Shown one piece after another: positions 1 to 7,640 of a DNA stretch of 39,644 bases. The position numbers and the translations under genes are program-made. Origin of the DNA: Candidatus Methanoperedens nitratireducens. Its GTDB lineage: Archaea; Halobacteriota; Methanosarcinia; Methanosarcinales; Methanoperedenaceae. The notes under the pieces were generated by a model, which had not been told where the DNA came from, searched no databases, and was given only the letters and a program-made list of their open reading frames with translations. The first letter of the stretch is position 1. Every line of letters begins with the position of its first letter. The stretch lies in assembly GCF_900196725.1 (NCBI RefSeq), contig NZ_FZMP01000046.1, positions 1 through 39,644 on the forward strand, given 5' to 3'.

Positions 1-69
1 GAGGGTCATTTGACACTATGTCAGGTTAAAAGATTATGAAAGACAAAAAAGCGTTTATAACTTCTTATA

Positions 70-1089
70 TCAGGATATCTCTTTCAATTTTTTTAAGCCT
101 TCGTTAATCTTAATCTGAGCGTCCTCGATTACCTTAATAAGCTCTTCCGGCTTTGGAATGACTTTTTCTTTGACATTGGGATTGACAGCTTTTATGTCAT
201 AATTCTTACTTTTTATCGTCTCTATATCGATAAACCAGCTTTTTTCACTGATTTTATCTTCTTCTTTCGGGGAATGGCGCCTGCGCAGGAAGTCATCGAA
301 TTTATTAAGCGTCAGAGGATCTTTCTTTAGAATCTTGATATCAGACATATCGTAATACCAGACTTTTTGGGTTGGCTTTCCTTTCGTGAAGAATAACAGG
401 TTCGTCTTGACACCTGCGCCGGCATTTAAGAAAGCGTTCTGCGGCAGGCTGAGGATGCACCACAAACTACATTCTTCCAGCAGTTTTTTCTTTGTCTGGA
501 CAAAAGCCAGTTCATTTGTCCTGAAAAGTACCCCTTCATCGATAACCATTGAACATGTTCCATCATCCTTAAGATGGTCTATAATATGCTGGATGAACAA
601 AATCTGGGTATTGCCAGTCTTGAAAACAAAGTTTGTCTTTGCATCTTCCCCTTCTTTACCACCAAAAGGAGGATTTGTAAATATATAATCAAATTTACTT
701 TGAGCGCCTTCGAATAGCTCCATATATGTATCCCTGCCGCTCAGCGTGTTTTTCAAGCCGATATGGGGATAATCTATCCCGTGAAGGACTAAATTCGCCA
801 GTGCAATAGGGAAAGCCGTGTCGCTATTGTCCAGACCCCAGAAAGCATCATGTTTTAAATGCTCGATTTCGGTTGCGTTCAGTTCTTTGCCTGATAGTTC
901 AGGGTTAGTAAAATAAGCATAACTTTCGGCGAGGAAGCCGCCTGTCCCGCAGCCAGGATCATAGATTGTTACGAGTGCGCCGTCTTTGATTATTTCAGGC
1001 TTTACTGCACGTATCATCGCCCTGATTACTTCCCTTGGAGTAAAAAACTGCCCGCCGTCATTATTTTTCTCGCCCATCTTTAAGAGCAA
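70..1089 (-). CDS. hsdM: Type I restriction-modification DNA methyltransferase subunit HsdM, C-terminal (catalytic) part, frameshifted
   Basis: This is the N6-adenine methyltransferase core of HsdM, which modifies the recognition site chosen by HsdS using S-adenosylmethionine. The fragment opens with a conserved pre-catalytic stretch (GGQFFTPREV, residues 12-21). It holds the SAM-binding motif I DPGCGTGGF (44-52) and the catalytic NPPF motif (139-142). It has no ATG; it begins at a TTG inside what should be continuous HsdM. Upstream in this frame the sequence reads LSQIYEGLLLKMGEK, the normal HsdM junction, so the frame continues the 1080-1634 fragment after a one-base shift near 1107-1114. 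Joined, the two parts give about 521 residues, the usual HsdM size. The break is either a consensus error or a real inactivating mutation. Confidence 0.9.
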   Translation of the reverse strand: MLLKMGEKNNDGGQFFTPREVIRAMIRAVKPEIIKDGALVTIYDPGCGTGGFLAESYAYFTNPELSGKELNATEIEHLKHDAFWGLDNSDTAFPIALANLVLHGIDYPHIGLKNTLSGRDTYMELFEGAQSKFDYIFTNPPFGGKEGEDAKTNFVFKTGNTQILFIQHIIDHLKDDGTCSMVIDEGVLFRTNELAFVQTKKKLLEECSLWCILSLPQNAFLNAGAGVKTNLLFFTKGKPTQKVWYYDMSDIKILKKDPLTLNKFDDFLRRRHSPKEEDKISEKSWFIDIETIKSKNYDIKAVNPNVKEKVIPKPEELIKVIEDAQIKINEGLKKLKEIS

Positions 1090-1634
1090 GCCTTCGTAGA
1101 TTTGCGAGAGCGGGACTGGTGGGTTTCGTCTATGTTTTTCGAGGTGAGATGGTCGATTTTATCCAGCACGTCCAGCAGGTTCGTCTCGCTTGCAAGCTTA
1201 GTCTGGTTGATATTCCTGAAGATTTGCGAGATGAGCTTTTGTTTTATGTTCGCTGATGGTTTGTTCTGGAATGGTTTCAAATAAGGAATCAGCTCGTTAT
1301 TTACGAAATCCAGGAAGTCTCCCATTTTGCTGTTTTGCAGTTTTACCCTCTTCTTACCATAGGGATTGCCCCAATCTCGCCACCTGTATGGTTCTTTAAG
1401 CGATGGGGTGAATGACTTCCCGACTGCCTGGCATTTTAGCTCTTCTTCCTGCTCTTTTTCGTCCAGTATTCTTAGGAACATCATCCATGTAAGTTCAGGG
1501 ATGTACTCTAACGCGCCTTTAGTCCTGTCCCTGCGCATGATATCGCAGACTGATTTTATGTAGGCGTTCATGCTAGATTGGTCTGTTACTGTTCTTCCGT
1601 TATTGTTTTTTGGCATGGGCTGATATTTCTTCAT
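1080..1634 (-). CDS. hsdM: Type I restriction-modification methyltransferase subunit HsdM, N-terminal part, frameshifted
   Basis: This is the helical N-terminal domain of HsdM, which contacts HsdS and DNA. It is recognised by YIPELTWMMFLRILDEKEQE, by the FLDFVNNELIPYLK segment and by the LDVLDKIDHLTSKNIDETHQS stretch that normally runs directly into the catalytic domain. After THQS the frame goes wrong (RSRKSTKACS, stop), while the next frame carries the expected continuation. A single missing base near 1107-1114 explains this. The start is ATG with an AGGTAA ribosome site a few bases upstream. The gene is last in the hsdR-hsdS-(nucleotidyltransferase pair)-hsdM series on this strand and is separated from its partners by repeats, so it may have its own transcript. 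Confidence 0.9.
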   Translation of the reverse strand: MKKYQPMPKNNNGRTVTDQSSMNAYIKSVCDIMRRDRTKGALEYIPELTWMMFLRILDEKEQEEELKCQAVGKSFTPSLKEPYRWRDWGNPYGKKRVKLQNSKMGDFLDFVNNELIPYLKPFQNKPSANIKQKLISQIFRNINQTKLASETNLLDVLDKIDHLTSKNIDETHQSRSRKSTKACS

Positions 1635-1685
1635 GTATTACCTGTGAACATCTAACTGTTGCAAACTTGATAATTATTTAACGGT

Positions 1686-1796
1686 GAGTTCGTATTGAGT
1701 TCGTTGTTAATTTCTGATTATGTTGTTGCTCCGGTGGGTAGCGATATTAACAACGAACTTGTACGAACTCTTTCAGGTTCGTATTGAGTCCGCTGT
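1686..1796. repeat. Long imperfect hairpin repeat, copy A
   Basis: The left arm at 1686-1711 (GAGTTCGTATTGAGTTCGTT...) is matched by an inverted right arm at 1746-1770 (ATTAACAACGAACTTGTACG...). A spacer of about 35 bases contains TTGTTGCT and GTAGCGAT. After the right arm comes TATTGAGTCCGCTGT at 1782-1796. The same arms, spacer words and trailing 15-mer recur in copy C at 2930-3075 in the same orientation. It fills the gap between the nucleotidyltransferase gene and hsdM. Function is unknown; transcription through it would form a long stem. Confidence 0.85.
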
Positions 1797-1803
1797 GAGT
1801 TGA

Positions 1804-2256
1804 TTATTTATCCTCCATTTTTTCCGTTGTTTTTGAACTTAATATAATTCTCAGATATTGAGCATCTTGCTTGTCTTTTTCACGTGATGAGGATTCCTTC
1901 ATCCTGATCAAGTCCATAATATTAGGCATTTTTATGAGGGTTCCTTTGTAAGATAATTCTTTATGGTATTCATAAAAGAAATTGAACTTGTAGCTTTCTA
2001 TGAACATCAGGTCAATTTCGACATTGCCGTCCGTTAACCTGACCCCACCCTCTAATTTCTCTTTTTCGGCAAAACCGGACTCTAACAGTAAAGAGGTTGC
2101 CTTGCTTATGCTTTCAGTATCCATAGAGATTGCTATATCTATATCAAAAGTGGAACGGGGGACACCATAAAGCACAGCCGCAACCCCTCCGATAAGGAGA
2201 TATTTTATTCTATGCTTATTGAGTAGTTTGATGATTTTGATTAGTTCGCGTTCCAT
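1804..2256 (-). CDS. Minimal nucleotidyltransferase, AbiEii/MNT-like toxin family
   Basis: A 150-residue protein with the polymerase-beta nucleotidyltransferase signature: LIGGVAAVLYG (residues 21-31) followed by DID (38-40) and a third acidic residue in EIDLMF (Asp82). The three aspartates are the metal ligands of this fold, so it looks catalytically intact. Short proteins of this type are usually halves of toxin-antitoxin or abortive-infection pairs that transfer a nucleotide to a partner protein or tRNA. It overlaps the upstream 127-codon gene by 16 bases and has a GGGGAAAG ribosome site, so the two are translationally coupled. The pair sits inside a restriction-modification locus between direct repeats. 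Target and substrate cannot be told from the sequence. Confidence 0.75.
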   Translation of the reverse strand: MERELIKIIKLLNKHRIKYLLIGGVAAVLYGVPRSTFDIDIAISMDTESISKATSLLLESGFAEKEKLEGGVRLTDGNVEIDLMFIESYKFNFFYEYHKELSYKGTLIKMPNIMDLIRMKESSSREKDKQDAQYLRIILSSKTTEKMEDK

Positions 2257-2624
2257 GCTTTCCCCAGCATTCTGTTAAACATTTCAATTTTTTTGATATT
2301 CTCCGGATATACGGGATACTGCATTATGATTTCGTTTTTGCTTTTTTCCATTGTCTTTTCAAGCTTATTCAGATCCCTTAAAGAGCTTATTTGACCGCCG
2401 AGAGTAAGATATGCCACGTTATTCCTCAAAACCAGAAACGCGCCACTTTTTGTTTGATATTTGCCATTAGTTCTGAGAGCCTGCTGGATGTTCTCTTTCA
2501 ATCTGGATTTAATGAGATACAGCGACATCTCATAGTAAGCCGGAGCTGTTTTCAGGATTTTGGATATGGTCTCCCGGTCAGGGTTGTTGAGTTTTTTGCC
2601 ATTGAAACTGAGTGAGGTTTTCAT
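2241..2624 (-). CDS. Small protein of unknown family, partner of the nucleotidyltransferase
   Basis: A 127-residue basic protein I do not recognise. The start at ATG 2624 is preferred because GGTGG lies about nine bases upstream; an in-frame TTG at 2642 and GTG at 2639 give only a few extra residues. The middle is helical and charged (IKSRLKENIQQALRTNGKYQ) and is followed by a probable beta hairpin (GAFLVLRNNVAYLTLGGQIS). No membrane segment or metal motif is visible. Overlap with the nucleotidyltransferase gene suggests a two-gene toxin-antitoxin or defence unit in which this is the partner, possibly the antitoxin. That role is inferred from position only. Confidence 0.6.
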   Translation of the reverse strand: MKTSLSFNGKKLNNPDRETISKILKTAPAYYEMSLYLIKSRLKENIQQALRTNGKYQTKSGAFLVLRNNVAYLTLGGQISSLRDLNKLEKTMEKSKNEIIMQYPVYPENIKKIEMFNRMLGKAWNAN

Positions 2625-2753
2625 GTTACTGTTAACCACCAATGAACCAGTTGACTTGTATTGTTCGAAGATTTCTTCTTAGGGTCATTTTGGTAGGGTG
2701 CCAGTTGATTCAATTTAATAGCGAACTGGTATGGACACCTTTGAGTTTTCTGT

Positions 2754-2844
2754 AAGTTCGTTGTTAAATATTTTGATGGTATTATGTTTGCCCTGGCTAA
2801 GTATCGGTAATTAACAACGAACTTGTACGAACTCATACGAACTC
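2754..2844. repeat. Long imperfect hairpin repeat, copy B (diverged)
   Basis: The short left arm AAGTTCGTTGTTAAAT (2754-2769) is inverted relative to ATTAACAACGAACTTGTACG at 2810-2829, which continues to 2844 with further ACGAACTC units. The spacer differs more from copies A and C but keeps a TATCGGTAA-like word next to the right arm. This is the most degenerate of the three hairpin copies. It shares the gap 2643-3099 with copy C, and no convincing gene lies in that gap. Confidence 0.7.
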
Positions 2845-2929
2845 TTTCAAGTTCATTATGGGTTTGTTGCTGGTCGCTTGCTAATATATTTAAGCAACGA
2901 ATTGCTACTGGCTCATTGCAAACTGCTAT

Positions 2930-3075
2930 AAGTTCGTATTGAGTTCGTTGTGAGTTCGTTGTTGATTTTTCTGATGGGGTTGTTGCTTGGGTATGTAGCG
3001 ATATTAACAACGAACTCGTACGAACTCGTACGAACTCTGAGAGTTCTTGTGGGTTGGTGGTATTGAGTCCGCTGT
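2930..3075. repeat. Long imperfect hairpin repeat, copy C (most complete)
   Basis: The left arm at 2930-2965 carries three AGTTCGT units (AAGTTCGTATTGAGTTCGTT followed by GTGAGTTCGTTGTTGAT). The right arm at 3003-3037 is its inverse with three CGAACTC units at 10-base spacing. The spacer repeats copy A words (TTGTTGCT, GTAGCGATATTAACAACGAA) and the trailer TATTGAGTCCGCTGT is at 3061-3075. Ten-base phasing puts the units on one DNA face, so protein binding is as plausible as RNA folding. Together with copy A it brackets the nucleotidyltransferase pair in direct orientation. Confidence 0.85.
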
Positions 3076-3099
3076 TTTGTATTTTGTAGGTCATAGGTG

Positions 3100-4365
3100 T
3101 TAGCTTAATTGAATTTGATATTGTCCGAAGACTTCGTTGAGGATTGAATTGGGGAGCTGGTTGATGGAGTTAAGTTGATTATTCATTTTGTTAAGTAATT
3201 CTTCGGAGAGTTGTTTCCTTGCATTGAGTTGAGCTACTATTTGATTCTGAATTTCAATGGATGGAGCAGGTATTTCGAATTGTTCAATTTTTGATTTTGT
3301 TAGAGCTTGTCTGGTAGCTCCTGATTCCGAGTCCATTATGAATTTTTGAAAGTTAGGATTTGAAAGGTAGTAGGATAAATAGTAAGGATTGAGCATATTA
3401 TTTGTCCTTACAATGCTTACATGCTGATTTACATTGGCAGGACATATTTCATCAGGAACTACGCAAACTCTGCCTATTGAGGCGCCTGTGATATTAAGCA
3501 ACACATCTCCCTTAATGACTCTGGTATTTTTCATGGATTCATCAATTTCAGCAGAAATATGGGCTAGCCCTTCTTTTTTAAAATTATTTAAATGAACGTT
3601 CATACTTCTTATTAAAGGTACACCGTCTTTTTGATAAACTGAATGACCACCATTAGGGGTTATCCCGCTGCCTATTTTGGTAGTTAAATTTACTAATTTA
3701 ATTTTTGGACATTTTTGAAAAATGTTACTTTCAAATAGATTTTTTTGGTAGGAATAAAATAAATCTTTAACAGCTTCTATATTTCCCTCCGCTTCTTTTT
3801 TCATTATCTCAATTTGAGCCATTTGCTTATCGAGTTTATCCACGATTTTTTGTTGCTCTACGAATGGTGGAACTATTATAGGATACTTTTCCAGAAAAGG
3901 TGATGGAACTCTTTGTTGCCCAACCGCGCCTGTAAAGTTACTCTCAGCTTCGTCTATAAATCTTTGATTTCTTATGAAGTAATAAACCCATTTAGGAATA
4001 ACTCTTTCTTTGCATCTTAAAACGTGAAATTCGGTTGTTCCAAACCCATAGCCACTAATCAGACCAACTGCGATAGCGCTTTTTTTGTTTTGCATACAAG
4101 GAGTAATCTTAGCAAAAAGAACGTCATTTTCTTCAAAATAGGTATATCCTTTTTTAACTTTTGAAAAGGGAACTATTCTTATTTCACTGATTATACCTCT
4201 ACCGCCATCAACCACTTCCATTGGAACAAAAGAAGTATCCCGATTATCATCCGCTTCAATGATATTACGTTTTCTTGGATTTATCTCACATTCTTTTCCT
4301 AGCGTGCTCCACCGCCACCCCTCCGGTAATCTTCCCCTCTCGACTACAACCGCTTCCTGCTTCAT
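3100..4365 (-). CDS. hsdS: Type I restriction-modification specificity subunit HsdS
   Basis: HsdS recognises the two halves of the bipartite target and holds HsdM and HsdR. The 421-residue protein has the expected two target-recognition domains, each opening with a typical motif (LPEGWRWSTLGKECEINP near residue 14; the second begins around residue 223). Each is followed by a helical spacer (VEQQKIVDKLDKQMAQIEIM and IVAQLNARKQLSEELLNKMN). The start ATG overlaps the hsdR stop as ATGA, so translation is coupled to hsdR. The gene is visibly more AT-rich than the metabolic genes further along, as is common for specificity genes. Recognition sequence cannot be predicted. Confidence 0.95.
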   Translation of the reverse strand: MKQEAVVVERGRLPEGWRWSTLGKECEINPRKRNIIEADDNRDTSFVPMEVVDGGRGIISEIRIVPFSKVKKGYTYFEENDVLFAKITPCMQNKKSAIAVGLISGYGFGTTEFHVLRCKERVIPKWVYYFIRNQRFIDEAESNFTGAVGQQRVPSPFLEKYPIIVPPFVEQQKIVDKLDKQMAQIEIMKKEAEGNIEAVKDLFYSYQKNLFESNIFQKCPKIKLVNLTTKIGSGITPNGGHSVYQKDGVPLIRSMNVHLNNFKKEGLAHISAEIDESMKNTRVIKGDVLLNITGASIGRVCVVPDEICPANVNQHVSIVRTNNMLNPYYLSYYLSNPNFQKFIMDSESGATRQALTKSKIEQFEIPAPSIEIQNQIVAQLNARKQLSEELLNKMNNQLNSINQLPNSILNEVFGQYQIQLS

Positions 4366-6716
4366 GCCGCCAGCAACCCCATCTTAACCTCAGATACCAC
4401 ATCCCCAAGATTCAGACCACTCTTAGCCAGAGCCTTAATTCCACCAGCCCTTTTTATCTCAGCCACATCAAAAACTTCTGGACTCTCAAGCTCCTCAATG
4501 CCGTTCTCTTCAAATAGCCTTGCAAGAGCCTTAATGACATTCGCTGAATCTCCGGGCAATGATAACAGCCAATCCTTGTTCTTATAATCAAATGCAAGAA
4601 CCCTTTCTCCTCTTGTTTTTCCAGGCACACCAAACCCAATTTCAGCGAACAGGTCAAATAAATCGCATTCTTTTAGCTTCAATAAATCCCGAAGCAGCAA
4701 GGCGCCTTTTTCGCCGCCGGGCAGCGCCGAAATCAGGTGCTTCCTTTCCTCTGGATTAACCCACATTTCGCGCAGCAGTTCAATGTTATCAGCATGCTCA
4801 ACCAGCGAGGCCGCCAGTTTTTCCCTGTACTCCTCAACCGTGAATGGTCGCTCTTTGCCTGTTATTTCGTCTTTCATCAAAATGAACGTCCCTTCGTCTC
4901 TGATTTCAACATAATATCCCCGAACCTTGGCAATCTTTCTTTTTTCTCCCTCTTTGGGAGAGCTTGAAGGTTCAGTCCTTGGCGTTGAAATGAACTCTTT
5001 TCCAAATAACCTTGTCGCATTGGTATAATCATAAATCCTGAACATGAACTTACCGAAGGCTTCATCGATTCTCATCCCGCGTCCGACCATCTGGTAAAAG
5101 AGAATCGGTGATTTTACATAAGTGAAAAACACAATGTTCTGGACGCAGGGGATATCCACTCCCGTTGTCAGCAAATCAACGGTTGTTGCTATGAAATGGG
5201 AATTCTTGCCTCCGCGCATGTTCGCAATCAGACCCTCCTGGCTCTCTCCTAACGAACCGCTTGCTATTCCTTTTTGCGTACACTTGAATGCAAATTTCTC
5301 ACAATTTGGCAGTCCTTTATCTTTGTATATATTATTCAGTTCGATTTCCACGTCTTCAGCATGTTTATCATTCGCGCAGAAAATAATCGTTTTCTGCTTT
5401 ACACCCCCTGTTTTTTCGAACTGCTCCAATAAATCCTTACACATTGCTTTTCTTCGGTCAGGAAGTATCAGTTGATCATCATAATTTTCTTTACTATAAA
5501 TCTCTTTAACATCACTTGTACCCAGAAACTCCCCGGTTTTTGCATCAGAAACTCCCTTCTCCAAAAGCTCATCCCTCATTATCGGACGATCATCGATACT
5601 AGGGCTTCTCTTAACAATCTCACATGCAGCCAGATAACCGTCCTCCCATCCTTTAGCATACGGATATTCATATACAGGCTCGCCAAAATATTTGAGATTG
5701 TTCCTGCTGATTTTCTCATCCTTATCCTTTTCAGGAGATTTCTCGCCGGTTATCTTCCTCGGAGTCGCAGTTAATCCGATTTGAACTGCATCAGGATTAT
5801 TTGTGAGGACGACACTCCACTTATCCCATGCGCTCCGGTGGCATTCATCAATGATGATATGGCTGAAATAATTCCTGGGATAATTCTGCAAAAAGAACGA
5901 TGTATCTCCGTCTTCATCAATACCCAGCGCCTGGTATGTTGATACAATAATCCTGGCGTTCTTTTTAGGATCTTTATTCTCAACAAACGCCGCATTATCG
6001 CCGAAAACAGAGAACATTTGCCCAAATCCCTGCTTCCTGAGTTCGTTCCTGTCGCACACAAATAGAGCCCTTCTCAAATGCCCAGCCTCTGCCAGCTTAT
6101 GCAAGAGTTGAACAGCAATCCGGGTCTTTCCCGAACCTGTTGCCAGAGATAGCAACACTCTATTCCAGCCTTCCTTCTTTCCAGCGATTTTTTCCAGCGC
6201 CGCCCTGATTGCAGCGTCCTGGTAATACCTTCTTTCGGATTGCCCGCCTCTGTATGGAACAGATAACGGTTTTGCGCCTTCATCTTCCAGGGAAAAACCC
6301 TTGTGCATTTCATATAACCTTTTTAGTAATTCTGGTTTTGGAAAGCTTTCCAGGCGCATTTCCTCACTAACTTTCTCCTTAAAAGAATCATATTCCACGA
6401 AAAGATGACCATTAGTAGAAAATACAAATGGAACATTCAGGCTCTTTGCGTATTCTTTAGCCTGTTCTAATCCAAGAGTTGCATGCTCGTCTTCATTCTT
6501 AGCCTCCAATACCGCAATAGACAATGGATTTTCTCCTTCTTTTACAGGCAGGCATAAGAGATAATCAGTTCTTCCCTTTTTTCGCTTAGGCTTTCCATTA
6601 ATAATTTCAATAGTTCCTGCAGTAATTTCTCTGCGGATAAGATATTCAGTCCAACCCATACTATGGAGCGCTGGATCTATCAGTTTTGCTCTTGTATCAG
6701 CTTCATTTAATCCCAT
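4362..6716 (-). CDS. hsdR: Type I restriction enzyme subunit HsdR (EcoEI-like)
   Basis: This is the motor and nuclease subunit, which translocates DNA and cleaves unmodified DNA. The 784-residue length fits the shorter EcoEI-like class. The N-terminal nuclease core is visible as Asp51 and LEAK (Glu71, Lys73). The helicase has a Walker A motif ATGSGKT (192-198), a DECH box (290-293) and a later QMVGRGMR motif VI, followed by a C-terminal domain. It is first in the leftward operon and overlaps hsdS by four bases. A TATA box near 6741-6750 places the transcript start within a few bases of the ATG, so the message is probably leaderless. All key residues are present, so restriction looks functional even though hsdM is frameshifted. 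Confidence 0.95.
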   Translation of the reverse strand: MGLNEADTRAKLIDPALHSMGWTEYLIRREITAGTIEIINGKPKRKKGRTDYLLCLPVKEGENPLSIAVLEAKNEDEHATLGLEQAKEYAKSLNVPFVFSTNGHLFVEYDSFKEKVSEEMRLESFPKPELLKRLYEMHKGFSLEDEGAKPLSVPYRGGQSERRYYQDAAIRAALEKIAGKKEGWNRVLLSLATGSGKTRIAVQLLHKLAEAGHLRRALFVCDRNELRKQGFGQMFSVFGDNAAFVENKDPKKNARIIVSTYQALGIDEDGDTSFFLQNYPRNYFSHIIIDECHRSAWDKWSVVLTNNPDAVQIGLTATPRKITGEKSPEKDKDEKISRNNLKYFGEPVYEYPYAKGWEDGYLAACEIVKRSPSIDDRPIMRDELLEKGVSDAKTGEFLGTSDVKEIYSKENYDDQLILPDRRKAMCKDLLEQFEKTGGVKQKTIIFCANDKHAEDVEIELNNIYKDKGLPNCEKFAFKCTQKGIASGSLGESQEGLIANMRGGKNSHFIATTVDLLTTGVDIPCVQNIVFFTYVKSPILFYQMVGRGMRIDEAFGKFMFRIYDYTNATRLFGKEFISTPRTEPSSSPKEGEKRKIAKVRGYYVEIRDEGTFILMKDEITGKERPFTVEEYREKLAASLVEHADNIELLREMWVNPEERKHLISALPGGEKGALLLRDLLKLKECDLFDLFAEIGFGVPGKTRGERVLAFDYKNKDWLLSLPGDSANVIKALARLFEENGIEELESPEVFDVAEIKRAGGIKALAKSGLNLGDVVSEVKMGLLAA

Positions 6717-6740
6717 TTTTATAAGTAAACATCAATACAT

Positions 6741-6750
6741 ACTTATAAAT
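6741..6750 (-). promoter_or_regulatory. TATA box of the hsdR operon
   Basis: Read on the minus strand this is ATTTATAAGT, centred about 30 bases before the hsdR ATG at 6716. That is the spacing expected for archaeal TBP binding with a leaderless transcript. There is no ribosome-binding site upstream of the ATG, which agrees. Inferred from spacing and sequence only. Confidence 0.5.
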
Positions 6751-6855
6751 GTTACTTTATTAATTATGCTCTGGAGTTCTGTTAGGTTATAGCAGTGCAG
6801 TTGGAGTACAGAAAACAAAACAACCATGTGGGAAGAACTAATAATGAACTTTAGT

Positions 6856-6887
6856 GAGTTCGTACGAGTTCGTATCAGTTCGTTGTT
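6856..6887. repeat. Half-unit (single arm) of the hairpin repeat, copy D
   Basis: GAGTTCGTACGAGTTCGTAT followed by CAGTTCGTTGTT reproduces one arm of copies A and C with 10-base periodicity, but no inverted partner follows. It lies about 140 bases upstream of hsdR in the 6717-6995 gap. That gap otherwise holds only the hsdR promoter and AT-rich sequence without a gene. Every copy found in this window is in or beside the restriction-modification locus. Confidence 0.75.
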
Positions 6888-6995
6888 TTTCATTAAATCT
6901 ACCGAAACAAGTATGGTGTCATATGAAATAATTTATACTAAACCTGTATAACGTAGTCCCAAGAAAAGTGAAAGTGTTAAAAAATATAAAAAATA

Positions 6996-7640
6996 CTATT
7001 CCACCATCGCCCTCGCATCCACCGCCACCGCCCCCTTCTCGCCCACGATGAGCGGGTTGATATCAAGCTCGATGATATTCTCTTTTTCCGCCATCCCGGA
7101 AACAGCCATCAGCACATCGGTTATCGCGTCAATATCAGCAGGCTTCCTCCCCCTGACCCCTTTGAGTACAGGATATCCTTTAATCTCGGAAATCATCATA
7201 AGCGCATCCTTTTTCTCAATCGGCACTACCCGGAATGATACGTCCCTGTAAACCTCAACGAAAATCCCGCCCAGCCCGAACATGAGCGCGTATCCGAACT
7301 GCGGGTCTTTCTTCAGTCCCACAATGACCTCCTGACCCGGCGGCACCATCTGCTGTACGAGGATGCCTTCGATACTCGCATCCGGGACTGCCTTCTTAGC
7401 CCGTGATATGATCTCATCGTAAGTAGTCCTAACAAACTCTTTTTTCACATTCAGCGCCACGCCGCCCACATCGCTTTTATGCGGTATATCTGGTGAGGAT
7501 ATTTTCATAGCTACCGGCGCTCCGATGTATAATGCGATGGCAAGGGCTTCATCAGCGCTGGATGCAAGCTGTTCTTTTGTAACAGGTATTCCATATTTTG
7601 CAAGAAGTTTTTTCGCCTCATGCTCGGTAAGTATTTTCAC
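6996..7640 (-). CDS. ADP-forming acyl-CoA synthetase, beta subunit (ATP-grasp)
   Basis: The ATP-grasp subunit of archaeal acetate/acyl-CoA synthetase (ADP-forming), which transfers phosphate between a phosphohistidine in the alpha subunit and ADP. At 214 residues it has the family size. Typical segments are the opening LTEHEAKKLLAKYGIPVTKE, PVAMKISSPDIPHKSDVGGV (near 38-57), GILVQQMVPPGQEVIVGLKKDPQFG (near 96-120) and ELDINPLIVGEKGAVAVDAR at the end. The start is GTG, and the GTGA overlaps the stop of the alpha gene by four bases, so the subunits are co-translated. The likely in vivo reaction is acyl-CoA + ADP + Pi to acid + CoA + ATP. Confidence 0.92.
   Translation of the reverse strand: MKILTEHEAKKLLAKYGIPVTKEQLASSADEALAIALYIGAPVAMKISSPDIPHKSDVGGVALNVKKEFVRTTYDEIISRAKKAVPDASIEGILVQQMVPPGQEVIVGLKKDPQFGYALMFGLGGIFVEVYRDVSFRVVPIEKKDALMMISEIKGYPVLKGVRGRKPADIDAITDVLMAVSGMAEKENIIELDINPLIVGEKGAVAVDARAMVE

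Noticed and set aside
1-69. Short inverted repeat TGACA/TGTCA after hsdM
   Set aside because: Only five pairs with a three-base loop in AT-rich DNA; too weak to call a terminator or operator.
1686-3075. CRISPR array
   Set aside because: The repeats are inverted arms with 10-base internal units and irregular spacing, not regularly spaced direct repeats with unique spacers, and no cas gene is near.
2621-3094. 157-codon minus-strand open frame between the nucleotidyltransferase pair and hsdS
   Set aside because: It runs straight through hairpin repeats B and C, and its translation is just the repeat read as protein (recurring TNSQRTQYEL-like words). No family resemblance or ribosome site.
6717-6995. 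tRNA or other stable RNA in the gap before the R-M operon
   Set aside because: No cloverleaf arms or TTCGA-type T-loop could be found; only promoter sequence and the single-arm repeat are visible.
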